Positions 15,553-22,621 of a stretch of 24,313 bases of DNA are shown here, piece by piece. The stretch comes from DASRBA01 sp036559665 (GTDB taxonomy: Bacteria; Myxococcota; Myxococcia; Myxococcales; Myxococcaceae), in assembly GCA_036559665.1 (NCBI GenBank), contig DATBSS010000346.1, forward strand, positions 1 through 24,313. The letters run 5' to 3'. Position 1 is the first letter of the stretch; each line of letters begins with the position of its first letter. The notes under the pieces were generated by a model. That model had not been told where the DNA came from and made no database searches. It saw only the letters and a list, made by a program, of their open reading frames with translations. The position numbers and the translations under genes were made by a program.

Positions 15553-17049
15553 TTACCGCGGCAGCTGCCGGTCCCGGGCGAGGCCGAGCAGCGCGTTGAG
15601 CAGCCCGACCTCCCGCGCATACCAGACCACCCGCTCCACCCACTCCCGCTTGGTGGTGCCGGGCCCGCCGAAGTCGGTCCACTCCAGGCCGAGGGCGGAG
15701 TGGAAGATCTCGTAGGCCAGCGCCTTGAGCTGCCCGCGGCTGAAGCGCAGGGTGAGCGCGGAGGCGATGCGGAGGTCGCCCTCGTCCAGCGCCGGGTGCT
15801 CCAGCGGGAGCGGGCCGAGCGGCGTCGCGGCGTCCGGGTCCTCGTCGTACTCCAGCCAGGCGCCGGGCTTGTGCTGCCGGGCTACGTCCAGGAGCTCGTG
15901 GAAGAGGCCCACGTTCTCGGCCCAGCAGACCAGCCGGAGCGTGCGCTCCGAACGGCCCACGGCGCTGCCGCCAAAGTCGTCCCAGTCCAGCCCCAGCCCG
16001 TCCAGCGCGTCGTCGGAGAAGACCCGGAGCTCCTCTTCTCCGTAGTGGCGCGAGAGCACCGCGGCCGCGCGCAGGGCGGCGGGCGAGGGCGCCCGCGCGC
16101 GGGTGGGGACCGCCAGCCGGGGCGGGTAGTGGGCGTCGGCGTCGAACTGCACCCACGGCTCCGGGTCCAGCTCCCGCGCCGCCGCCATCAGCGAGTGGAG
16201 GAAGCCGTCGCGCTCGGCGTAGGCCACCAGGGCGTGGATGCGCTCCGACTTGCCGACGGTGGCGGCGGCGAGGTCGTCCCAGTCCACGCCGTGACGCACC
16301 AGGATGTTCAGCGCCAGGTCGCGGAGGTCCTCCACCGGGTAGTGGGCGGAGAGCAGGCGCGCCACCCGGCGGGCGTCGTCGCTGGCCACCAGGGAGAAGC
16401 GCGGCAGGCGGACGCGGGCGGGGTAGCCGGGGTTGGCGTCGAGCTTCGCCCACGCCCCGGGGTCCATCCGGCGCGCGCCCTGGAGGAGCAGGTCGCGCTG
16501 GCCGGCCTCCTCTGCCCAGGCCAGCAGCCGCCCGCACTTCTCGGCCTTCCCGGCGTCCGGCCCTCCCAGCGAGCGCCAGTCCACGCCCACCCGCGCCGCC
16601 AGGTACGACAGCTCGTACGGCGTGAGGTGGAGGGACAGCATGGAGCCTTCACGGTCCAGCACGTCCTGGCTGAAGGCGCGGTGCGCGTCGGTGCTCAGCA
16701 CGCGCGTGGGGATGCTGTCCGCGTCCGCCGCGACCGGCAGCTCGGTGGTGTTGACCGCGTCCGCCGATTGGCCGAGGCGGTGGCGGTCGGTGGGCTGCGC
16801 TCCGGTGCTCAGCTCCTCGGTGGGGAGCCGGTCGGTGTTCCCCAGCGCGAGCGCGGCGTCAGGGCGAGGCCCGGCCGCGGTGGGGCGGTCGCCCTCCGTC
16901 CAGTACTTGGGCCAGTTCGGTTCGGGCGCGCGCCCGGAGAATTCGGAGTCTTCGTCCTGGCGGCTGGAACGGCGGCGCTGCACCGGGTCCGCGCCCGCGT
17001 CCACCGACTGCCCGCGCCCGGGACGCTCGCCCGACCCCTTTCCTGCCAT
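15553..17049 (-). CDS. Four-copy EAD/death-fold-like repeat protein with a disordered N-terminus
   Basis: A 498-aa protein. Residues 1 to about 130 are polar and low in hydrophobics, with repeated Thr/Ser motifs (LSTGAQ at 80-85, LSTDAH at 118-123, PTEEL, NTTEL), and are likely disordered. Four copies of a roughly 60-aa helical domain follow, at about 136-197, 229-296, 327-395 and 426-496. Each reads LxxLA...GVDWDDLxG..VGKSERxxxLVxWAExxGxLxxLLxxAR. The pattern (acidic loop after a G-[VL]-[DE]-W turn, then an aromatic-Ala-Glu/Arg helix and a Leu-rich helix) resembles effector-associated domains, death-like adaptor folds of bacterial conflict systems. No enzymatic domain is present, so a scaffold or adaptor is inferred. 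ATG 17049 is the first strong start; 17 more codons are open upstream. GT2 lies 60 bases upstream and DUF1223 30 bases downstream. Confidence 0.75.
   Translation of the reverse strand: MAGKGSGERPGRGQSVDAGADPVQRRRSSRQDEDSEFSGRAPEPNWPKYWTEGDRPTAAGPRPDAALALGNTDRLPTEELSTGAQPTDRHRLGQSADAVNTTELPVAADADSIPTRVLSTDAHRAFSQDVLDREGSMLSLHLTPYELSYLAARVGVDWRSLGGPDAGKAEKCGRLLAWAEEAGQRDLLLQGARRMDPGAWAKLDANPGYPARVRLPRFSLVASDDARRVARLLSAHYPVEDLRDLALNILVRHGVDWDDLAAATVGKSERIHALVAYAERDGFLHSLMAAARELDPEPWVQFDADAHYPPRLAVPTRARAPSPAALRAAAVLSRHYGEEELRVFSDDALDGLGLDWDDFGGSAVGRSERTLRLVCWAENVGLFHELLDVARQHKPGAWLEYDEDPDAATPLGPLPLEHPALDEGDLRIASALTLRFSRGQLKALAYEIFHSALGLEWTDFGGPGTTKREWVERVVWYAREVGLLNALLGLARDRQLPR
15562..16644 (-). 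repeat. Four tandem EAD-like domain repeats within one gene
   Basis: On the minus strand the copies span about 16644-16459, 16365-16162, 16071-15865 and 15774-15562, with centre spacing of about 290 bases. The linkers are also related (copies 1-3 each end in an xxW-x-x-x-D-x-D/N linker, with YP in the first two). This indicates duplication of a roughly 95-residue unit rather than independent domain capture. Confidence 0.7.
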
Positions 17050-17109
17050 ACGGGCGCATTCTGACGGATCCAGAACAATCCAGGCATCCGGCCCGAACAA
17101 ACTGAGGAA

Positions 17110-18336
17110 TTACGCGGGGCTGCGCTGGGCGGGCACCGGGACGGCCGGCGCGTCGGGCGGGCGGATGAAGCCGCTCACCCTGAACCGGGAGCCGCGGTGG
17201 AGCTCCGCGAGCGGGTAGAAGGTCCCGCGCCAGAAGATGCCGCCGCGGATCATGGCCAGCACCGCCGAGCGACCCATCATCCAGCAGGTGATGGCGGCGC
17301 CCGCCGGGTGCAGGAGCGCCGGCCACCCGGGCTGCCCCATCCAGCGGTTCAGCCCGACCGAGAGCCCGAGCGCCACCGCGCAGGTCGCCAGCGCCAGCGC
17401 GCGAGCCCAGGGAGGCTGCGGGAGCGCGGCGGCGAGGAAGGGGAGCGTCTCGAGCGCGAAGAGCACCCCCGCCATGACGAGCATCAGGGGCGGCCGCAGC
17501 GCGCCGGTCCCGGCGCTCTTCTCCACGTTGACCATCATGTGGGGGATGGATTCGTAGAAGCGCAGGTGGATGAGGCGCCGGCCGTTCACGAACACGGCCC
17601 TGGCGCCGTACGCTTTGAGCATCTGGCCCAGCGCGACGTCGTCGCCCACCTCCATCCGGAGCCACTCGAAGCCCGGCGTCCGGTCGTAGGCGCTCCGGCG
17701 CATCATGTTGAAGGCGCCGCATCCGCCGCAGGCGCTGGAGGCCGGATCCTCGATCTTCCAGGGCCTGCCCGCCGCGCAGATCTGCCGGAGGCAGAAGGCG
17801 ATGGCCGCGTCCAGCAGCGGGCGGCTGCGCCAGACGGAAGGAAGCGCCGACAGGTGGTCCAGCCCCTGGGCTTCGGCATGCGCCACCGCCCTTCGCAGCG
17901 TGCCGGGCTGGAAGTGGACGTCCGCGTCGGTGAGGAGGATCCACTCGCCGGTGGCGCGCTGGACGCCCTGGTGCATCGCGTGGAGCTTGCCCAGCCACCC
18001 GCGCGGGAGCTCCTGGACGTGCACCGGGACCACGCGGGGGTCGCGGGCCGCCACCCGATCCAGGATGGCCCCGGTCTCGTCAGTGGACCGGTCGTCCACC
18101 ACCACCAGCTCCAGGTCCGGGTAGTCCTCCTTCAGGCGCGACTCCAACGCTCCCTCCAGCTCGGCGGCCTCGTTGCGCGCGGCGATGACGAGGGTGAGCT
18201 TCGGCCAGCGCAAGGGCTGGGGCGGGGAGAGGTCCTCCAGCACCGGCACCGACCGGACGACCCGGAAGGCGTTGAGCGCCGAGAAGGCCCAGTAGGCAGC
18301 GGCGACGAGGGCGAGGATGGCGGGGAAGGTCAGCAT
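17110..18336 (-). CDS. Membrane-bound family 2 glycosyltransferase
   Basis: A 408-aa inverting GT-A glycosyltransferase. An N-terminal membrane helix (about 3-22) precedes the GT2 core: LTLVIAARNEAAELEGALES (47-66), VVVDDRSTDETGAIL with the nucleotide-binding Asp pair (78-92), the metal-binding DAD in WILLTDADVHF (132-142) and the acceptor-site GDD (231-233). Three or so membrane segments follow (about 283-305, 313-330, 340-362). It ends with GIFWRGTFYPLAELHRGSRFRV (366-387, in part), a tail typical of carotenoid- or hopanoid-type GT2 enzymes such as CrtQ and HpnB. The donor and acceptor are not readable. ATG 18336 is used; the frame stays open upstream without a better start. It probably leads an operon with the EAD-like and DUF1223 genes. 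Confidence 0.88.
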   Translation of the reverse strand: MLTFPAILALVAAAYWAFSALNAFRVVRSVPVLEDLSPPQPLRWPKLTLVIAARNEAAELEGALESRLKEDYPDLELVVVDDRSTDETGAILDRVAARDPRVVPVHVQELPRGWLGKLHAMHQGVQRATGEWILLTDADVHFQPGTLRRAVAHAEAQGLDHLSALPSVWRSRPLLDAAIAFCLRQICAAGRPWKIEDPASSACGGCGAFNMMRRSAYDRTPGFEWLRMEVGDDVALGQMLKAYGARAVFVNGRRLIHLRFYESIPHMMVNVEKSAGTGALRPPLMLVMAGVLFALETLPFLAAALPQPPWARALALATCAVALGLSVGLNRWMGQPGWPALLHPAGAAITCWMMGRSAVLAMIRGGIFWRGTFYPLAELHRGSRFRVSGFIRPPDAPAVPVPAQRSPA

Positions 18337-18490
18337 GCGAGCGTGCGGTTCAAGCGGTGTGCCTCGTGGACGTCCCTCATGAACGCGGGCCGGCAGGCCC
18401 CTCATCGTGACAGGTTGTCCGCGCCGCCGCTTTTGCCCGCGCCATCCCGGCAGGCGAGCGAATGGGGCCGGGAGTGGACACGCTACCGGC

Positions 18491-18778
18491 ATGGAGACCA
18501 TCGCTCCGACCGAGGAGGACCTGCCTCCGGCATTGCTCGTCCCCGAGCAGGGACGGTGGCTCCGGGACAGGCGCTTGGACGGGAGCGACGCGCCGCCATC
18601 CGACCCGGACGAGGAGGGATTGGCCGGCCTCCTGCCGGTCGAGCCCGAGCCGACCAGCCAGGACATCCTGCCGGACCTCATCTACCGGCGCGGCGCGGAG
18701 CCAGACGAGGAAGCGCTCACGGCGCAGCCCAGGGAGTGGTTCCACGCCATCCGACCGGAGGAGCTCCCCCCGCGCTAG
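18491..18778 (+). CDS. Small acidic protein of unknown function
   Basis: A 95-aa acidic, proline-rich protein (many Glu and Asp; for example PPSDPDEEGLAG, PDEEALTAQPREW) with no signal peptide or membrane segment. It is probably largely unstructured, with short hydrophobic segments (LPPALLVPEQ, QDILPDLIYRR, EWFHAIRPEEL) that could be binding motifs. No family was recognised. ATG 18491 is chosen over an upstream in-frame start at 18407 whose added residues are basic and Pro/Arg-rich, as in non-coding GC-rich DNA. Support is moderate because the ribosome site is poor. Its TAG shares the tetranucleotide CTAG with the stop of the convergent SUKH gene. Its strong acidity next to a Lys-rich SUKH tail is suggestive only. 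Confidence 0.55.
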   Translation: METIAPTEEDLPPALLVPEQGRWLRDRRLDGSDAPPSDPDEEGLAGLLPVEPEPTSQDILPDLIYRRGAEPDEEALTAQPREWFHAIRPEELPPR

Positions 18779-19461
18779 CGGCGCTTCCTGGCTGCCTTCT
18801 TCTTCGGCCTGGCCTTCGGTTTCGACTTCGGTTTCGCCTTCTTCGGTGACTTCGCCTTGGCCTTGGCCGCCTTGGTCCGGGCCTTCGCCTTCTTCTTCTT
18901 CGGCTTTCCGGCCGGCGCGGGCTCCTCCTCCAGCGCCTGGAGCGCGTCCGTCACCGCGTTCATCGCCTTGGCGAGGGTGTTCTCGCCGAAGTCCTCGGAC
19001 TCGACCGGGGGGATCAGACTCCACAGGAGCGCCTGCAGCGACTTGAACAGCTCCAGCTCTCCGGTGTCGGAGTTCTTCCGGCCGAAGAGCCAGGTGTCCG
19101 CCGCCACTTCGCGGATCCACGCGGGCGCGGCGTCCGCCGCCTGCGCCATCACCGAGCGCCGCGCCGCGAACAGGTGATCGCCTCCACCGCGCAGGCCGAA
19201 GCGCCAGACGCCCTGGCCTGGCAGCCCGGAGAGGCCGCGCCGGGTCGCCTCCACGACGCCCGCCGCGTCCGGCGCCTGCTCCAGGGCATACAGCGCCACG
19301 TCCGGCTCGAACGAGCCGCCGTCAATCTGCGCATAGAGGGTCCGCAGCTCACCCGGAAGCGGAAGCCCGACCTGCGCTTCCACGCGGGTCAGCGCTTCCT
19401 CGCTCACGCCCGGCCGCGGCTCTACCGCCGCCTTCCTCAAGCCGACGATCCAATCCGCCAT
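18775..19461 (-). CDS. SMI1/KNR4 (SUKH) family protein with a Lys/Ala-rich H1-like tail
   Basis: A 228-aa protein. Residues about 15-150 are a SUKH-type fold: SEEALTRVEAQVGLPLPGELRTLYAQIDGGSF (20-51, in part) is the classic SMI1/KNR4 opening, and GGGDHLFAARRS and ADTWLFGRKNSDTGELELF supply the later strands. From about 180 the chain is lysine-rich and proline/alanine-rich (GKPKKKKAKARTKAAKAKAK, 185-204, continuing to KARPKKKAARKRR at the end). This resembles histone H1 or AlgP-like tails and predicts nucleic-acid or polyanion binding. SUKH proteins are often immunity proteins against nuclease toxins, but no toxin is adjacent. The ATG at 19461 is divergent from the exported pilus-N-like gene 117 bases away. 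Confidence 0.85.
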   Translation of the reverse strand: MADWIVGLRKAAVEPRPGVSEEALTRVEAQVGLPLPGELRTLYAQIDGGSFEPDVALYALEQAPDAAGVVEATRRGLSGLPGQGVWRFGLRGGGDHLFAARRSVMAQAADAAPAWIREVAADTWLFGRKNSDTGELELFKSLQALLWSLIPPVESEDFGENTLAKAMNAVTDALQALEEEPAPAGKPKKKKAKARTKAAKAKAKSPKKAKPKSKPKARPKKKAARKRR

Positions 19462-19536
19462 CTGAAGGCAACGGTATCCGATCTGCCTGTGGGTTCCAGC
19501 TCTTACCGGGTGAGAAACTTTGGGGAGGTAAGGTGC

Positions 19537-19542
19537 GATAAT
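19537..19542 (+). promoter_or_regulatory. Candidate -10 box upstream of the pilus-N-like gene
   Basis: GATAAT (19537-19542) lies 36 bases before the ATG at 19579, and GAAACT (19514-19519) is 17 bases upstream as a weak -35. The same hexamer occurs before the next gene at 20082. In a 70% GC genome an AT-rich hexamer just upstream of two adjacent genes is suggestive, not proof. Confidence 0.35.
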
Positions 19543-19578
19543 TCAGGCAAGGGCTTACTCCATCCCCGGAGTCGTTAC

Positions 19579-19977
19579 ATGCACCGCACCGCTCGATGGA
19601 TGGTTGTTGCCGCCGCCATGCTGGTCAGCGCCGCCGCCTGGGCCGGCCCGATGTCCCTCTGGGTGGGACAGAAGCAAACCCTCTTCATCTTCTCGAAGAT
19701 TTCGAAGATCGAGGTCTCCAATCCGGCCGTGCTGCAAGCCTCCCGGGTGCCATCGGTGGGCCTGGACCTGCGCGCGGTGACGGCGGGGATCTCGGACGTG
19801 AAGATCTCCTGCAAGGACGGTTCGGTCTACGCGTTCCGGATCCACGTCACGCGGGGCGCGGAGGTCTACTCGACCAACCGCAACGAGCCCGAGCACTACA
19901 CCTGGAGCCCCTCCAGCGAGCCGCTCGCGTCGCGCTCCACGCCGCCGGCGAAGAAGAACGCCAAGCGCAACGCGTAG
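19579..19977 (+). CDS. Short exported protein with pilus/secretin N-terminal-type domain
   Basis: A 132-aa protein with a signal peptide (about 1-22, MVVAAAMLVSAAAWA) and one small beta domain (about 25-90). It resembles the T2SS-T3SS_pil_N (PF13629) domain that precedes secretins in Tad/CpaC and related systems: SLWVGQKQTLFIFSKISKIEVSNPAV (in part, 26-51), LRAVTAGISDVKISCKDG and AFRIHVTRG. A basic, Ser/Pro-rich tail (about 105-132, ending KKNAKRNA) follows. The secretin part is absent, so this is a stand-alone domain; a periplasmic structural role is inferred. ATG 19579 follows GGAG (19568-19571). It is followed by a hairpin cluster and the 702-aa repeat gene. Confidence 0.7.
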   Translation: MHRTARWMVVAAAMLVSAAAWAGPMSLWVGQKQTLFIFSKISKIEVSNPAVLQASRVPSVGLDLRAVTAGISDVKISCKDGSVYAFRIHVTRGAEVYSTNRNEPEHYTWSPSSEPLASRSTPPAKKNAKRNA

Positions 19978-20003
19978 GCGAGGGCCTCACACAAGCCCAC
20001 TGC

Positions 20004-20029
20004 CGCCCACTAAAACTCACAAGTGGGCG
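20004..20029 (+). terminator. Hairpin after the pilus-N-like gene
   Basis: CGCCCACT (20004-20011) pairs with AGTGGGCG (20022-20029) across a 10-base A-rich loop, 26 bases past the stop codon. Two smaller hairpins follow at once: GGCGA-AAA-TCGCC (20038-20050) and CCCCT-GGTG-AGGGG (20049-20062). There is no T-run. Confidence 0.5.
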
Positions 20030-20081
20030 ACAGATCAGGCGAAAATCGCCCCTGGTGAGGGGACCGGCCAGACGGTTGTCC

Positions 20082-20087
20082 GATAAT
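20082..20087 (+). promoter_or_regulatory. Candidate -10 box upstream of the 702-aa repeat gene
   Basis: GATAAT lies 46 bases before the ATG at 20134 and would give a leader of about 40 bases. No clear -35 is present at 17 bases upstream. It is the same hexamer as at 19537. No Shine-Dalgarno sequence is evident before ATG 20134. Confidence 0.3.
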
Positions 20088-20133
20088 CGAGATCAGGCGT
20101 CTTCCTCTCGATTCCCCGACCGAGTCCCCCGTC

Positions 20134-22242
20134 ATGGCCCGCATCGACCTTCCCGTCAATCGCAGTTTCGACCTGAACACCCAGCCGCGCACGGACGGGT
20201 TTGAGCAGAAGTCCGGGGGTGGCGGAGTCCCGGCGGCCCAGAGCGGCTTCCCGCAGGCGGACGCGTTCGGTCTCGGGCTCCTCCAGGGCCTGACGCAGGG
20301 GTTGGTGGATGCGCTGGGAGGGGCGTCCGCGCAGGCTCCCGCCGCGCCGGCCGCTCCGGCCCAGCCGGCCGCCACGAGCAGCGCGCCGGCCCAGACGCAG
20401 CAGCCGGGCGTGCCGACCAAAGAGCAGTTCATGGCGATGCCCGAGGATCAGAAGAAGCAGATCCTCGAAGGCCTGGGCATCCCGGCCAAGCACCTCAAGA
20501 AGACCAAGGGCAAGAAGCTGGACGACGCGTTCGGCAAGGTGATCGACGCGCTGATGCAGCCCGGCAAGCACAAGCTCACCGTCAAGCTGGACAAGAAGTA
20601 CGAGGTGAAGCTGAACGTCGGGCAGAACGGCGAGCTGCTCGACGTCAAGGTGAAGCAGAAGAAGGGCCTGTTCGGGAAGATCGTCGACGGCATCAAGAAG
20701 ACCTCCAGCATCTGGGGCCCGCTGCTGGCGCCCGTCACCGGCGGTCTCTCCCTGGTCGCGGCGGCCGGCATCCAGGCCTACGACGCCATCAAGAACAAGA
20801 ACTGGCTGGGCCTGGTGGCGGCGGTGGCCGGCGGGGTGGGCGGCTTCGGCGCGGCGGCGGCGAACCTGGGCGGCGGCCTGGCGAACATGGCGGCCAGCAA
20901 GGGGTTCCAGGCGCTCTCCACCGGGGCGAACTGGGCGGCCAAGACGGCCACCGCGGTGCAGGCGGGCATCAACGCCTGGAACGGCAAGAACCCGGGCGCG
21001 TTCCTGGGGGCGCTGGCCAACGGCGCCGGCGCGGCGGCGGGCCTCTTCGGCGGCGCGTCCAACACGTTCCAGGGCATCGCGGACAAGCTGGGCACCGCGT
21101 CCAAGATCGCGCTCGGCGGGCAGCAGGTGGTGGGCGCCATCAAGAACGGCGACTTCTTCGGCGCGGCGCAGGGCCTGCTGGGCACGGGCGCGGCGGCGCT
21201 CAACGGCACCCAGTACCAGAACGTGGCGGACACGCTGACCCGCGCCGGGCAGGTGGTGAACGGTGCCAAGGGCGTGGCCACCGCCATCAAGACGGGCGAC
21301 TACGCGGGCGCGGTGAACGGGGCGATGGGCCTGGCGAATCAGATCTCCAAGGACCTGCAGGGCAAGGCGCTGTTCGACCCGCGGGCGGAGAAGGCGGTGC
21401 AGGTGCTGGGAACGGGCGCCTCGGCGCTGCAGAAGGCGATCAAGACCGGCGACGCCGGGGCCATCGCCGAGGCCGCGCTCCGGCTGGGGGCCACGGTCGA
21501 CAACGTGCGCCAGGGCTACTACGAGCAGGGCGGCGCGGCCGGCCAGGTCGGGGCGACGCTGCTCCGCGCGGCGGACGGCGTGGACATGGCGGAGAAGGCG
21601 ATCGGCCTGGCGAAGAAGGGCGACTACGCGGGCGCGGCCGGCGAGGCCCTCCGGCTGGTGGACCAGCTCCGCGGGGACAACAAGTACGCGCAGGCGGCGG
21701 CGGTGGCGGACAAGGCTGGCACGCTGGTGGGCGCCATCCGGACCGGGGACCCGGCGAAGATCGCCGACGCGGCGGCGCAGCTGGGCACGGCGGTGGACGC
21801 GGCGGGGAAGGGCTACGACCAGCCGGGCGTACAGCAAGCGCGCTTCGCGCAGACCCTGAGCCGCGTGGCCGGCATGGTCAAGACCGCCGAGGCGGCGGTG
21901 CAGGCGGCGCAGGGCGGGAACTGGGCGGACGCCGCGGCGCAGGGCATCCGGCTGGCGAACCAGCTCCACACCGACCGCCGCGCCGAGCCGGCCGCCAAGG
22001 TGGCGGAGGGCGTGGGCGACCTGGTGCAGGCCATCCAGGCCCGCGACCCGAGGTCCATCGCCCGGGCCGGCGAAGCGCTGCTGGACGACGTGAAGGGCCT
22101 GCGCGACGCCTTCCGCGACGAGAAGCGCGGCATGGTGAAGACCGGGCAGATGCCGGTGCGCGACCAGGTCACCAACCTGGCGCAGAAGGTGGACGAGCTG
22201 GCCCGCGCGGTCGTCTCGGTCCAGCGGCTGCTGGCGGCCTAG
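20134..22242 (+). CDS. 702-aa Ala/Gly-rich helical super-repeat protein
   Basis: A 702-aa protein not recognised as any named family. There is no signal peptide. Residues 1-65 are a mixed N-terminus, 65-92 an Ala/Pro/Gln linker and 95-175 a lysine-rich region (IPAKHLKKTKGKKLDDAFGK). A Gly/Ala-rich hydrophobic part follows (about 192-310, including LGLVAAVAGGVGGFGAAAAN). From about 218 a motif of the type A-I-K-x-G-D-[YFAP] recurs nine times (218, 281, 335, 384, 435, 492, 534, 591, 633). The last copies resolve into a 99-residue super-repeat: 435-533 and 534-632 align without a gap. A helical-hairpin solenoid is inferred. The C-terminus (about 670-702) is a coiled-coil-like helix. The role could be structural, surface or toxin-carrier; none is shown. 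The stop overlaps the DUF488 stop. Confidence 0.75.
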   Translation: MARIDLPVNRSFDLNTQPRTDGFEQKSGGGGVPAAQSGFPQADAFGLGLLQGLTQGLVDALGGASAQAPAAPAAPAQPAATSSAPAQTQQPGVPTKEQFMAMPEDQKKQILEGLGIPAKHLKKTKGKKLDDAFGKVIDALMQPGKHKLTVKLDKKYEVKLNVGQNGELLDVKVKQKKGLFGKIVDGIKKTSSIWGPLLAPVTGGLSLVAAAGIQAYDAIKNKNWLGLVAAVAGGVGGFGAAAANLGGGLANMAASKGFQALSTGANWAAKTATAVQAGINAWNGKNPGAFLGALANGAGAAAGLFGGASNTFQGIADKLGTASKIALGGQQVVGAIKNGDFFGAAQGLLGTGAAALNGTQYQNVADTLTRAGQVVNGAKGVATAIKTGDYAGAVNGAMGLANQISKDLQGKALFDPRAEKAVQVLGTGASALQKAIKTGDAGAIAEAALRLGATVDNVRQGYYEQGGAAGQVGATLLRAADGVDMAEKAIGLAKKGDYAGAAGEALRLVDQLRGDNKYAQAAAVADKAGTLVGAIRTGDPAKIADAAAQLGTAVDAAGKGYDQPGVQQARFAQTLSRVAGMVKTAEAAVQAAQGGNWADAAAQGIRLANQLHTDRRAEPAAKVAEGVGDLVQAIQARDPRSIARAGEALLDDVKGLRDAFRDEKRGMVKTGQMPVRDQVTNLAQKVDELARAVVSVQRLLAA
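21436..22029 (+). repeat. Two gap-free 297-base super-repeat units in the 702-aa gene
   Basis: Units 21436-21732 and 21733-22029 encode residues 435-533 and 534-632. Both begin AI[KR]TGD and share A-x-I-A-[ED]-A-A, a second [KQ][KG]G[DN][YW]A-[GD]-A-A block 57 residues in, and RL-[VA]-[DN]-QL. Identity is moderate, so this is old duplication. Confidence 0.75.
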
Positions 22243-22607
22243 CGCGCCGTCTCGATCAGCCCGCGCAGGAGCGTGCGGTGGCAGCGCGCCTCATCGGTGC
22301 AGGCCGATGAGCAGAGCAGCGTCAACGTCTCGCCCTGCTTCACCCGCTCCGCGAGCGCGCGGAGCTCCGGGGCCTGCGCCTTCATCTCCGCCAGGTACCG
22401 GCGCTTGTACACGGCCCAGCTGATCGGCGGCCCGTGCTTCCCGTAGTAGTCCGCGTGCAGCTCGACGCTGGGTCCCAGGTCCTTCTTCCAGACGTCCCAG
22501 GTCTCCTTCGCCTTGGGAACCCCGCGTGGCCGGTACCGGCAGATCAACACCCGCAGCCCGTCATCCGGGCGCTCGGGGTCGTTCCATCGGCGGGTGTAGA
22601 TCGGCAC
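22239..22607 (-). CDS. DUF488 family protein
   Basis: A 122-aa cytosolic protein of the DUF488 (YeaO-like) family. Marks: an N-terminal strand with ICRYRPRGVPKAKETWDVWKKDLGPS (22-47, in part), the middle WAVYKRRYLAEM (64-75) and the C-terminal LLCSSACTDEARCHRTLLRGLI (97-118, in part) with C99, C103, C109 and H110, the CHR cluster that is the family hallmark. Activity is unknown. The ATG at 22607 is 14 bases past the stop of the small helical gene on the same strand, so they may be co-transcribed. Its stop shares CTAG with the stop of the convergent 702-aa gene. Confidence 0.88.
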   Translation of the reverse strand: MPIYTRRWNDPERPDDGLRVLICRYRPRGVPKAKETWDVWKKDLGPSVELHADYYGKHGPPISWAVYKRRYLAEMKAQAPELRALAERVKQGETLTLLCSSACTDEARCHRTLLRGLIETAR

Positions 22608-22621
22608 GGCCTACAAGATGC

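Noticed and set aside
15310..17064. 584-codon plus-strand frame opposite the EAD-like gene
   Set aside because: Low-complexity Gly/Arg/Gln composition and exact opposition to a gene with clear internal protein repeats; a shadow.
18387..18400. GGGCC-GGCA-GGCCC hairpin before the small acidic gene
   Set aside because: A 5-bp GC stem is expected often by chance at this base composition and it has no clear position relative to a gene end.
20134..22242. Regular repeats suggesting a CRISPR or satellite array
   Set aside because: The repeats are protein-level, moderately diverged and in frame; there are no identical short repeats with unique spacers.
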